Below, piece after piece: positions 1 to 5,766 of a DNA stretch of 6,479 nucleotides. The position numbers were made by a program, and so were the translations under genes. Source of the DNA: an uncultured Oscillospiraceae bacterium. GTDB lineage: Bacteria; Bacillota; Clostridia; Oscillospirales; Oscillospiraceae. The stretch spans positions 1 through 6,479 of the forward strand of contig CARXAY010000076.1 of the NCBI GenBank assembly GCA_949093475.1. The letters run 5' to 3'. Numbering within the stretch: the first letter of the stretch is position 1; each line of letters begins with the position of its first letter. Under the pieces are notes generated by a model. It was not told where the DNA came from. It ran no database searches and worked only from the letters and a program-made list of their open reading frames with translations.

Positions 1-466
1 CCGCCAAAACGGTCAGCTCCGCCACCGCCCGGGCGGTGGTCACGTCGAACCGCTCCCGTAGCGCCTCCTCCCGGCCCGCGTCCTCGCCACGGACATGGAA
101 AAGGGAAACATTGGCCAAGCCAAGAGCGTCGATAACTTCATGTATAAAGTTCAGCCGTTTCTCCAACGGGTCAAGGAGGGAGACGGAGAGATCGGGCCGC
201 AAAATTGCCGTCACAAGGCCGGGAAACCCCGCCCCTGTGCCCACATCGGCCACGGTCTTGACCCCGTCGGGCAGGCGGGCGGCCAGCGCGGCGCAGTCCA
301 GCATATGGAGGGCCGCCACCTGAAAGGGGTCGGTGATGGCGGTCAGGTTCATCACCTGATTTTTTTCCAGCAAAAGTTCGCCGTACTTCGTAAGGGGTTC
401 TGCCTTTACAGGGTCAAAACCCAAATCGGCAAGACCACCCGCCAAAAACGCCAGTTGCTCCCTCAT
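1..466 (-). CDS. rsmG: 16S rRNA (guanine-N7) methyltransferase RsmG, 3' part cut off by window edge
   Basis: RsmG (formerly GidB) uses S-adenosylmethionine to methylate N7 of a guanine in the 530 loop of 16S rRNA. About 155 residues are visible of a usual 230-240. The translation shows the family's landmarks in order: NLTAITDP then HMLDC at about residues 40-57, the SAM-binding glycine-rich loop VADVGTGAGFPG at about 72-83, the acidic strand end LLDPLEKRLNF at about 97-107, and TARAVAEL near the cut end. The start is the ATG at 466-464. It lies in an ATGA overlap with the stop of the small membrane gene upstream, and no clear Shine-Dalgarno precedes it, so translation is probably coupled. In Bacillus rsmG precedes noc-soj-spo0J; here it lies downstream of parB and serS. 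The identification is firm; the C-terminal third is unseen. Confidence 0.93.
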   Translation of the reverse strand, partial: MREQLAFLAGGLADLGFDPVKAEPLTKYGELLLEKNQVMNLTAITDPFQVAALHMLDCAALAARLPDGVKTVADVGTGAGFPGLVTAILRPDLSVSLLDPLEKRLNFIHEVIDALGLANVSLFHVRGEDAGREEALRERFDVTTARAVAELTVLA

Positions 467-636
467 CGGAAGAAGAGGTCGCCGGTGGCGATGGAGTAGG
501 CGTACATCAGGGTAAGGGCGATCATGGCAATCGCGCCCAGAAGGGCAAGAATGCGCTGCTTTTTGGTATACTCCGGCCGCTTCGGCGGCTGTTCGTCCTC
601 CTCCGGCGGGGTCAGGGGGGTGTTTTCGTCACTCAT
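463..636 (-). CDS. 57-residue single-span membrane protein, unknown function
   Basis: I do not recognise this small gene. It encodes 57 residues: a charged, proline-rich N-terminus (MSDENTPLTPPEEDEQPPKR), a basic stretch (KRPEYTKKQR, about residues 19-28), one hydrophobic span (about 29-50, ILALLGAIAMIALTLMYAYS) and a short tail ending DLFFR. The basic residues before the span suggest the N-terminus stays in the cytoplasm. Its ATG overlaps the mscL TGA as ATGA at 636-633, and its own TGA overlaps the rsmG ATG in the same way at 466-463. An AAGGAG (648-653) lies 11 bases upstream within mscL. The double 4-base overlap and uninterrupted frame argue that it is translated. A short tail-anchored or assembly-factor role is possible but nothing in the sequence names one. 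Confidence 0.72.
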   Translation of the reverse strand: MSDENTPLTPPEEDEQPPKRPEYTKKQRILALLGAIAMIALTLMYAYSIATGDLFFR

Positions 637-1064
637 TCGCCCTTGTTCTCCTTCAAAAGGTCACGGATCTCGGTCAAAAGCAGCTCCTCTGCGGAGGGCT
701 CAGGGGTGGGGGCGGGCTCTTCCTCGACCGGCTCTTCCTTCTTGCGGTGGAGGGAGTTGATGGCGCGGATCATGCAGAACACGGCGAAGGCAATGATGAT
801 GAAGTCCAAAACGGTGGCCAAAAACACGCCGAAATTCACCGCCACCTCGGGGGTCTCGCCCACGGCGGCCTTCAGCACCCACTTCCAAGCGGAGAAGTCG
901 ATGCCGCCGGTGAGCATGGAGATGAGGGGCATGATGATGTCGTTGACCAGCGAGGCGCTGATCTTGCCGAACGCACCGCCGATAATGACGCCCACGGCCA
1001 TGTCCATCACGTTACCTCGCGCGATAAACTCCTTAAATTCCGCGAAAAATCCTTTCTTTTTCAT
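633..1064 (-). CDS. mscL: large-conductance mechanosensitive channel MscL
   Basis: MscL is a homopentameric inner-membrane channel that opens under membrane tension and releases solutes during hypo-osmotic shock. The 143-residue product matches the family's usual 130-150. It has the short amphipathic N-terminal helix (FFAEFKEFIARGNVMD), the hallmark pore helix AVGVIIGGAFGKISASLVNDIIMPL at about residues 23-47, a periplasmic loop (about 48-76) and a second span at about 77-100. A Pro/Glu-rich linker follows (about 108-124), then a C-terminal helix (AEELLLTEIRDLLKEN) that would form the cytoplasmic bundle. The ATG at 1064 is preceded by AGGAGGT at the right distance. It starts 15 bases after the stop of the XRE-type regulator and overlaps the next small gene by 4 bases, so it looks like an operon member. 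Confidence 0.96.
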   Translation of the reverse strand: MKKKGFFAEFKEFIARGNVMDMAVGVIIGGAFGKISASLVNDIIMPLISMLTGGIDFSAWKWVLKAAVGETPEVAVNFGVFLATVLDFIIIAFAVFCMIRAINSLHRKKEEPVEEEPAPTPEPSAEELLLTEIRDLLKENKGE

Positions 1065-1070
1065 TGGTTG

Positions 1071-1077
1071 ACCTCCT
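1071..1077 (-). promoter_or_regulatory. strong Shine-Dalgarno of mscL
   Basis: The minus strand reads AGGAGGT, a full anti-16S match, 6 bases before the mscL ATG at 1064. It lies in the 15-base gap after the regulator's stop codon, so mscL can be initiated efficiently from a shared transcript. Confidence 0.8.
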
Positions 1078-1079
1078 GT

Positions 1080-1286
1080 TTATTCATCGGTGCGCCCCGC
1101 CAAAAAGTCCAGCGGGACGGCAAAAAAGTCAGCGATGCGCGCGGCATCGGAGACGACCGGTTCAGTGCCGCCCTGCTCATAGCGGCGGTAGGTGGAGTAG
1201 CGAATGTCCAGCGCTTGGGCCGCCTCCTCTTGGGAAAGCCCCGCCCCCTTGCGGACAAATTTCAGACGTTCAGAAAAAGTGGCCAT
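1080..1286 (-). CDS. small XRE-family helix-turn-helix regulator
   Basis: This is a 68-residue protein that is almost entirely one HTH domain of the Cro/CI (XRE) type, so a cytoplasmic DNA-binding role is likely. The domain reads FSERLKFVRKGAGLSQEEAAQALDIRYSTYRRYEQGGTEP in outline: first helix about 4-13, the LSQEEAAQAL turn and helix at about 17-26, the recognition helix RYSTYRRYEQG at about 29-39, then the final helices ending in the family-typical FFAVPLDFLAGR (about 54-65). There is no sensor or oligomerisation domain. I chose the ATG at 1286 because AGAGGA lies just upstream; an in-frame TTG at 1310 would add eight basic residues without its own ribosome site. It sits between an exported protein and mscL in the same run. 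Its target is unknown. Confidence 0.88.
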   Translation of the reverse strand: MATFSERLKFVRKGAGLSQEEAAQALDIRYSTYRRYEQGGTEPVVSDAARIADFFAVPLDFLAGRTDE

Positions 1287-1291
1287 ATTTT

Positions 1292-1297
1292 TCCTCT
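1292..1297 (-). promoter_or_regulatory. ribosome binding site fixing the start of the XRE regulator
   Basis: AGAGGA on the minus strand ends 5 bases before the ATG at 1286. It lies downstream of the alternative TTG at 1310, which favours the shorter protein. Confidence 0.6.
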
Positions 1298-1310
1298 TTC
1301 TCTTGACCAA

Positions 1311-1970
1311 TTAAGAGGGCAGGGGAGGGGACACCACCACTTTCAGGAGCGTGCGAAACAACTGTGCGGCGCGAACAAGGGGGTTCATTGCGTCGGCAAG
1401 CTGCGCTTGCAGTGTCCCGCTGTCCTCTTCGGCGGGCGGGTTTTCCTCCGCCCAATCCCCCCGGGAAAAGGCGGTCTCCGTGCCGTCGGCGGTGGCGTAA
1501 TAGACCCCGTCGGCATAGCGGATGGCGGTCACCGGGCTGTCAAAAGTTTTCTCGCCGATGATTTGGAAATCCTCGTCCAAGAAGGTGACTGCGTTGTTGC
1601 GTGGGCTGTCCTCCATGTGCCGGTGCGTACCACGGGGGTCGTCCTGAAGGGATTGGCGCATCATGTACTCCGACCCCGTCCAGAGAAATTCAAACTCCCG
1701 GTGGCCATAATGGCCAACCGTGATGTAGCGGTAATCGGCGGCGTCCTTGACCCACTGGCGGTCAGACAGATCGACCCACGTTACGCCGTCGGGGGAGTAA
1801 TAAATTCCGGGGGTGTACCAGTAATAGACGACGTAGCCCCGGCCCGTTTCGCAAAGGGTGGGGCTGGCGTCCTCCCCATCCGGCCCGTTCCAGTCCGGCT
1901 GCGCCGCCAGACAGAAAACACAACCCGCCGCAATGATAGCGGCCAAAATTACACAGAGGAATCGCTTCAT
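1311..1970 (-). CDS. exported protein with an Asp-box-like motif, unknown function
   Basis: I do not recognise this 219-residue protein as a named family. The N-terminus is a clear export signal: basic MKR, then a hydrophobic stretch to about residue 23. AAGC at 14-17 could be a loose lipobox (A rather than L/V/I at -3), or signal peptidase I could cut near LAAQ (21-24), so lipoprotein versus secreted is open. The mature part is rich in Tyr, Trp and Asp. It carries GIYYSPDGVTW at about 55-65, which resembles the S-x-D-x-G-x-T-W Asp-box/BNR turn of beta-propellers, and later AIRYADGVYYATADG. This suggests an all-beta fold, but only one good Asp-box is present, too few for a full propeller. The C-terminus (about 187-219) looks helical. 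A strong AAGGAGGT precedes the ATG, 18 bases after serS. Confidence 0.8.
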   Translation of the reverse strand: MKRFLCVILAAIIAAGCVFCLAAQPDWNGPDGEDASPTLCETGRGYVVYYWYTPGIYYSPDGVTWVDLSDRQWVKDAADYRYITVGHYGHREFEFLWTGSEYMMRQSLQDDPRGTHRHMEDSPRNNAVTFLDEDFQIIGEKTFDSPVTAIRYADGVYYATADGTETAFSRGDWAEENPPAEEDSGTLQAQLADAMNPLVRAAQLFRTLLKVVVSPPLPS

Positions 1971-1978
1971 CCGGGCAA

Positions 1979-1986
1979 ACCTCCTT
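1979..1986 (-). promoter_or_regulatory. strong Shine-Dalgarno of the exported protein
   Basis: AAGGAGGT on the minus strand lies 8 bases before the ATG at 1970. It fits in the 18-base gap after the serS stop, so the exported protein should be read efficiently from serS mRNA. Confidence 0.75.
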
Positions 1987-1988
1987 CG

Positions 1989-3293
1989 TTACTTGTTGGG
2001 AACGAGAACTTCCTTCCCGCCCATGTAGGGCCAGAGCACCTTGGGGATCTTCACGCTGCCGTCGGGCTGAAGGTTATTTTCCAGCAGGGCGATGAGCATC
2101 CGGGGCGGGGCGACGCAGGTGTTGTTGAGGGTGTGGGCCAGACGGGTCTTGCCCTCGGCGTCCTTATAGCGGATCTTGAGCCGCCGCGCCTGCGCGTCGC
2201 CCAGATTGGAGCAGGAGCAGACCTCGAAATACTTCTGCTGGCGGGGCGACCACGCCTCGATGTCGCAGGACTTGACCTTCAGATCGGCCAGATCGCCGGA
2301 GCAGCACTCCAGCTGGCGCACAGGGATGTCAAAGTTGCGGAACAGCTCCACCGAGAACTTCCACAGCTTCTCGTACCAATCCATGGACTCCTCCGGGGCG
2401 CAGACCACGATCATCTCCTGCTTTTCAAACTGGTGAATGCGGTAGACGCCCCGCTCCTCCAAGCCGTGAGAACCTTTTTCCTTGCGGAAGCAGGGGGAGT
2501 AGGAGGTCAGCGTCTGAGGCATTTTCTCGGCGGGGATGATCTGATCGATGAAGCGGCCGATCATGGAGTGTTCGGACGTGCCGATGAGGTAGAGATCCTC
2601 CCCCTCGATCTTATACATCATGGCGTCCATGTCGGTCTGGGACATGACCCCCTCCACCACGTTGCCGTGGATCATAAAGGGGGGGATGCAGTAGGTGAAG
2701 CCCTTGGAGATCATAAAGTCCCGGCCATAGGCCAGCACCGCTTCATGCAGCCGGGCGATATCCCCCAGCAGGTAGTAAAACCCGTTGCCCGACACCCGGC
2801 CTGCGGCATCCATGTCGATGCCGTCGAAGCTCTCCATGATCTGGGTGTGATAGGGGATCTCAAAATCGGGGACGACCGGCTCACCGAACCGCTCCACCTC
2901 CACGTTGGCGCTGTCGTCCGGGCCGATGGGCACGGAGGGGTCGATGATGTTGGGGATCTGGAGCATAATGTGGTGGATCTTCTCGGCCAGCTCGGTCTCC
3001 TTGGCCTCCAGCTCCGCCAGACGGTCGGCATTGGCCTTGACCTGCGCCTTGACGGCCTCGGCCTCCTCTAACTTGGAGGGGTCTTTTTTGGCCTGACCCA
3101 TGAGCATCCCCACCTGCTTGGAGAGGGAATTGCGGGCGGCCCGGAGGTCGTTGGCCTCGCTCATGGCGGCGCGGTTTTCCTCGTCCAGCGCAATGACCTC
3201 GTCCACTAAGGGCAGCTTGGCGTCCTGAAACTTCTTCTTGATGTTTTCCTTGACCACATCGGGATTTTCACGGATAAAACGAATGTCCAGCAT
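1989..3293 (-). CDS. serS: serine--tRNA ligase (SerRS), variant motif 3
   Basis: SerRS is a class II aminoacyl-tRNA synthetase that charges tRNA-Ser with serine using ATP, and feeds selenocysteine synthesis where present. The 434 residues match the usual 420-430. The N-terminus MLDIRFIRENPDVVKENIKK is canonical. Residues about 30-107 form the long antiparallel coiled-coil arm that grips the tRNA variable arm. Catalytic parts follow: TSE at 239-241 (serine-binding loop, canonically TAE), motif 2 with CFRKEKG and RIHQFEKQE at about 268-293, CSCSNLGDAQARR at about 359-371, and motif 3 around Arg398. Motif 3 reads LNNTCVAPPRMLIALLENN where most bacterial enzymes have LNGSGLAVGRTL..LEN. Key Thr, Glu and Arg remain, so activity is expected. 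AAGAGGT precedes the ATG. The 36-base gap before it is too short for a T-box. Confidence 0.96.
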   Translation of the reverse strand: MLDIRFIRENPDVVKENIKKKFQDAKLPLVDEVIALDEENRAAMSEANDLRAARNSLSKQVGMLMGQAKKDPSKLEEAEAVKAQVKANADRLAELEAKETELAEKIHHIMLQIPNIIDPSVPIGPDDSANVEVERFGEPVVPDFEIPYHTQIMESFDGIDMDAAGRVSGNGFYYLLGDIARLHEAVLAYGRDFMISKGFTYCIPPFMIHGNVVEGVMSQTDMDAMMYKIEGEDLYLIGTSEHSMIGRFIDQIIPAEKMPQTLTSYSPCFRKEKGSHGLEERGVYRIHQFEKQEMIVVCAPEESMDWYEKLWKFSVELFRNFDIPVRQLECCSGDLADLKVKSCDIEAWSPRQQKYFEVCSCSNLGDAQARRLKIRYKDAEGKTRLAHTLNNTCVAPPRMLIALLENNLQPDGSVKIPKVLWPYMGGKEVLVPNK

Positions 3294-3329
3294 ACAAAAG
3301 ACCTCTTTTCCAATGGTTTGCGGTTTGTT

Positions 3330-3908
3330 TTACTCTACGCCCAGCAGCTTGGCAATGCGCTGATAGGCGGCCAGAGGGTCGTAAACATCCCGTTCCTCGT
3401 CGGTGAGCCTGTCGGTGACCGAGGTAAGAAACTCCTCCATGTGCGGGTGGGCTTCGATGAGGGCGCGGGCGTCCTTGTACTGCTTGCTGTTATACAAAAC
3501 GCGAAGCCGGTGGAGGGCGCTCAGAGCGTCCGCCTCTCCCTCGGCCTGAGCGGCGGCGGCGTCTGACGCAACGGCTTGTCCCTCCGACTTCAGCAGCTTG
3601 CCCTCCGTCTCGGCCAGCCTGCTCTCCAGCGCGGCGTTCTCCTCCTTGAGCCGGGCCGCCTCCTCCTGAAGGGTGCGATTGTCCTCCACAAGCTGGTCGA
3701 TGGTCTGGAAGGAGTTTACCGTCTGGTGCAGGCCCTCCACATTCTCGGCGGTGCGCTGCTGCATGAAGTAGGCCAACAGCAGCAGCAAAAACGCGGCGGC
3801 GATCAGAATGACCATGTAAACAATGACCGAGCGGGACTTGGGCGGCTCGGTGTGTTCGGTCTCGTACTGGAGGTGGGCCGCCTCCTCCTTATCCACGCGG
3901 CGGCTCAC
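3330..3908 (-). CDS. membrane-anchored coiled-coil protein coupled to parB, unknown function
   Basis: This 192-residue protein is not one I can name. A polar N-terminus (1-26) is followed by one hydrophobic span (about 27-49, VIVYMVILIAAAFLLLLLAY). A coiled coil of about 55-110 comes next (TVNSFQTIDQLVEDNRTLQEEAARLKEENAALESRLAE in outline), then an Ala/Glu-rich linker. The helical C-terminal part contains HRLRVLYNSKQYKDARALIEAHP (about 132-154), which looks like a TPR-type helix pair. The order short tail, span, coiled coil resembles FtsL/DivIC division proteins, but the C-terminal part does not. The start is GTG at 3908, overlapping the parB TGA as GTGA, with GGGAGGAG upstream. In other clostridia, as I recall, a membrane protein with a DUF4446 domain occupies this slot between parB and serS; I do not see that domain here. 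Confidence 0.85.
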   Translation of the reverse strand: MSRRVDKEEAAHLQYETEHTEPPKSRSVIVYMVILIAAAFLLLLLAYFMQQRTAENVEGLHQTVNSFQTIDQLVEDNRTLQEEAARLKEENAALESRLAETEGKLLKSEGQAVASDAAAAQAEGEADALSALHRLRVLYNSKQYKDARALIEAHPHMEEFLTSVTDRLTDEERDVYDPLAAYQRIAKLLGVE

Positions 3909-4804
3909 AGGCCGTCTCCTCCCGCGCCGCCGATCTTAGCCAGAATGTCGTCCAACTCCTCCAAGGAGTAGTATTCAATGACCATCTGGGACTTGGTGGC
4001 CTTCTCTTGGAAGCTCACCCGGTGGCCCAGCCGGGCGGTGAGCCGGCTGGACAGATCCTCCAAATGCATCAGATAGCTGGCGCGCTGGGGATCGACGCTC
4101 TTCAAGGCCGGCTCATCCGACCCGTCCGCGGCCTTGGAAAGCCGCTTGGCCAGCGCCTCGGTCTCCCGAACGGAAAGGCCCTCGTCGATGACCTTTTGGG
4201 CCAGCTTCTTTTGCGGCTCGCCCGCCGGGGCGGCAAGAATGGCCTTGGCATGACCGGCGGAGAGCTTACCCTCCTCCAGCAAAAAGCGCACCGCGTCGGG
4301 CAGGGCCAAAAGACGCAGAGCATTGGCAATGGCGGGGCGGGACTTGCCCATCCGCTGGGCCACCTCCTCCTGCGTCATGCCGTACTCGTCCATGAGGGCC
4401 TTGTAGCCGTTGGCCTCCTCCATGGGGTTGAGGTCTTCCCGCTGGAGGTTTTCGATCAGGCCCAGCTCCATGACCTTCTTGTCGTCCGCCTCGATGATGT
4501 TGACGGGGACTTCGCTTAGCCCTGCCTCCTTGGAGGCGCGCCAGCGGCGCTCCCCGGCGATGATCTGATAGTAGCCGGAGGACAGGCGGCGCACGGTGAG
4601 GGGCTGGATCAGCCCATGCTCCCGAATGGAGTCGGCCAGCTCGGAAATGGCCTCGTCATCAAACCGCTTGCGGGGCTGCTTCAGGCCGGGCTGGATCTGA
4701 GAAATGGGAAGGGTGGAGAGAGACCCGGCCTGCTCCTCGGAGTAGGCGGCGTCACCCATCAGCGCGCCCAGACCTTTGCCCAAGCCGCGTTCCGGAAATG
4801 CCAT
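3905..4804 (-). CDS. parB: chromosome partitioning protein ParB (Spo0J)
   Basis: ParB loads on parS sites near the origin, closes as a CTP-dependent clamp, spreads along DNA, stimulates ParA and recruits condensin. The 299 residues fit the family (about 280-300). The N-terminal GLGKGLGALMG (7-17) is the ParA-activating tail. Then come box I QPRKRFDDEAISELADSIREHG in outline (about 43-64, followed by LIQPLTVR), the CTP-binding GERRWRAS (84-91), ENLQREDLNPMEEA (118-131), the HTH TQEEVAQRMGKSRPAIANAL (about 144-163), and a C-terminal dimerisation domain ending in YYSLEELDDILAKI. The ATG at 4804 has AAAGGAT 8 bases upstream. parA lies 136 bases upstream, an unusually long gap for this pair and full of hairpins. 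The TGA overlaps the next gene's GTG. The shorter spacing to box II than in the adjacent Noc-like protein cannot be judged, as that gene is incomplete. Confidence 0.96.
   Translation of the reverse strand: MAFPERGLGKGLGALMGDAAYSEEQAGSLSTLPISQIQPGLKQPRKRFDDEAISELADSIREHGLIQPLTVRRLSSGYYQIIAGERRWRASKEAGLSEVPVNIIEADDKKVMELGLIENLQREDLNPMEEANGYKALMDEYGMTQEEVAQRMGKSRPAIANALRLLALPDAVRFLLEEGKLSAGHAKAILAAPAGEPQKKLAQKVIDEGLSVRETEALAKRLSKAADGSDEPALKSVDPQRASYLMHLEDLSSRLTARLGHRVSFQEKATKSQMVIEYYSLEELDDILAKIGGAGGDGL
3916..3923 (-). promoter_or_regulatory. ribosome binding site supporting the GTG start at 3908
   Basis: GGGAGGAG on the minus strand lies inside the last codons of parB, 7 bases before the GTG. 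It supports GTG rather than a later ATG as the start of the coiled-coil gene. Confidence 0.7.
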
Positions 4805-4834
4805 AGTTCAACATCCTTTCTGTTTATGATACTC

Positions 4835-4929
4835 GGCCCGGCGAACCCGGGCCTGCGTAAATTCTCCGCTTCGCTCCGAATTTGCGCGCCTGCTGGCGCG
4901 TCCCCGCTCTCGCGGGTGCCCTCCGGCGC
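4835..4929. repeat. cluster of consecutive short hairpins between parA and parB
   Basis: Most of the parA-parB gap is made of back-to-back inverted repeats. The perfect ones are GGCCCGG/CCGGGCC (4835-4841 with 4847-4853), AAATTC/GAATTT (4859-4864 with 4878-4883), CGCGCC/GGCGCG (4885-4890 with 4895-4900) and CCCGC/GCGGG (4903-4907 with 4912-4916). A weaker GTGCC/GGCGC pair (4916-4920 with 4925-4929) uses one wobble. Loops are 4-5 bases except the second, whose 13-base interior contains a further GC-TTC-GC mini-stem. None is followed by a T-run on the minus strand, so simple termination is unlikely. It could be a dispersed intergenic repeat, an mRNA stability or processing element lowering parB relative to parA, or a structured RNA. 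Confidence 0.6.
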
Positions 4930-4940
4930 TCTATCAGAGG

Positions 4941-5702
4941 CTAAAATGTTTCCCGTGAAACAATTTCCTCCGCCAATGCCTTATATGCGTCCGTGCCTCT
5001 GCTCCACGGGTCGTAGGCCATGACCGGCTTGCCGTGGCTGGGGGCTTCGGAGAGGCGGACGTTGCGGGGAATGACGGAGGCGTAAACCTTGCCGGGGAAG
5101 TGGCGCTTGACCTCCTCGGCCACCTGCATGGAGAGGTTGGTGCGCCCGTCGTACATGGTGAGGATGACCCCCATCAGCGATAACCCGGGGTTGAGAGAAC
5201 GCTTCACGATACGCACGGTGGTCAGCAGGTCGGAAAGACCCTCCAATGCGTAGTACTCGCACTGCACCGGCACTAAGATCGCCTGCGCGGCGCACAGGGC
5301 GTTCAGGGTCAGCAGCTCCAGCGACGGGGGGCAGTCAATGAAAATGTAGTCATACTGCCCCTCCACCTGCGCCAGAGCGTTTTTGAGGAGGTTCTCCCGG
5401 TCGGGCATGGAGATCAGCTCCACCGTCGCCCCCGCCAGCGACTTGTTCGAGCCAATGATGTCGCACCAGTTGGTGGAGACAATGGCCTTTTGAATGGGCG
5501 CGCCGCTGACCAAAACCTCGTAAATGGAGGGGTTAAGGGTGGTTTTGTCCACGCCGAAGCCGGAGGTGGCGTTGCCCTGAGGGTCAAAATCGCACACCAG
5601 CACCCGCTTGCCAAGGCTCTGAAGAGCTGCCGCCAAATTCACGCAGGTGGTCGTTTTGCCCACGCCGCCCTTTTGATTCACGATTGCAACCGTTTTCGCC
5701 AT
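4941..5702 (-). CDS. parA: chromosome partitioning ATPase ParA (Soj)
   Basis: ParA/Soj is a deviant-Walker ATPase that dimerises on DNA with ATP, is switched off by ParB, drives origin segregation and in Bacillus regulates DnaA. From the ATG at 5702 the protein has 253 residues, the normal size. The deviant Walker A motif is KGGVGKTTT at 11-19 (with the signature early Lys11), Walker A' is VLVCDFDPQGNATSG at 34-48, and Walker B is YIFIDCPPS at 119-127 (Asp123). The conserved RNVRLSEAPSHGKPV lies towards the end. The start was chosen because MAKTVAIVNQKGG matches family N-termini and AAGGCAGGT precedes it. A GTG at 5744 would add 14 unlikely residues and lie at the predicted transcription start. 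The last codons (VSRETF) contain a parS-like sequence. It has its own promoter, so it is probably transcribed separately from noc. Confidence 0.97.
   Translation of the reverse strand: MAKTVAIVNQKGGVGKTTTCVNLAAALQSLGKRVLVCDFDPQGNATSGFGVDKTTLNPSIYEVLVSGAPIQKAIVSTNWCDIIGSNKSLAGATVELISMPDRENLLKNALAQVEGQYDYIFIDCPPSLELLTLNALCAAQAILVPVQCEYYALEGLSDLLTTVRIVKRSLNPGLSLMGVILTMYDGRTNLSMQVAEEVKRHFPGKVYASVIPRNVRLSEAPSHGKPVMAYDPWSRGTDAYKALAEEIVSRETF
4947..4962. other. parS-like site inside the 3' end of parA
   Basis: The plus strand reads TGTTTCCCGTGAAACA, 15 of 16 matches to the parS consensus TGTTTCACGTGAAACA. The single change (A to C at position 7) gives one half-site the TTTCCCG look of the Bacillus Noc-binding site (ATTTCCCGGGAAAT), while the other half stays parS. 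It encodes the last ParA residues VSRETF, so the coding sequence tolerates the site. ParB loading sites within or next to the par genes are usual in Firmicutes. Binding by ParB is likely, by the Noc-like protein possible. Confidence 0.8.
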
Positions 5703-5736
5703 AGTGAGACCTGCCTTTACATTTTTACATAAAACA

Positions 5737-5766
5737 TCGCGCACCTATTATTATATAGGTGCGCGA
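5737..5766. promoter_or_regulatory. 30-base dyad centred on the parA -10 box (candidate operator)
   Basis: Two perfect 12-base arms, TCGCGCACCTAT (5737-5748) and ATAGGTGCGCGA (5755-5766), flank a 6-base centre. On the minus strand the -10 box TATAAT (5755-5750) lies across the centre. The dyad therefore covers the -10, the inner half of the spacer and the predicted start point. A protein bound here would block RNA polymerase, so an operator is the simplest reading. The minus strand then runs TGTTTT, so a weak terminator for noc read-through is an alternative. The binding protein is unknown. Confidence 0.6.

Noticed and set aside
747..3071. A plus-strand open frame of 774 codons.
   Set aside because: It runs antisense across mscL, the regulator, the exported protein and serS. 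Its translation is His/Gly/Val-rich low-quality sequence with no recognisable domain, a usual by-product of high GC opposite real genes.
3294..3329. Possible T-box leader controlling serS.
   Set aside because: Only 36 bases separate serS from the upstream gene, far too short for a T-box, and no conserved T-box bulge was seen.
3889..3897. TTATCCACG, 8 of 9 to a DnaA box.
   Set aside because: It is a lone match inside the coiled-coil gene (codons for VDK) with no neighbouring boxes or AT-rich unwinding region.
4825..4830. TATCAT on the minus strand as a -10 box for parB.
   Set aside because: No acceptable -35 lies 16-18 bases upstream; that place is occupied by a GC hairpin.
4835..4853. The minus-strand hairpin with GGGTTCGCC looks like a tRNA T-arm.
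   Set aside because: No anticodon arm, D arm or acceptor stem can be built around it.
5717..5737. A six-codon upstream frame (ATG TTT TAT GTA AAA ATG TAA) in the parA leader.
   Set aside because: It has no ribosome site and starts only a few bases after the predicted transcription start; chance is sufficient.
5703..5744. An earlier GTG start giving ParA 14 extra residues.
   Set aside because: It coincides with the predicted transcription start and lacks a ribosome site, and family N-termini begin at MAKTVAIVNQ.
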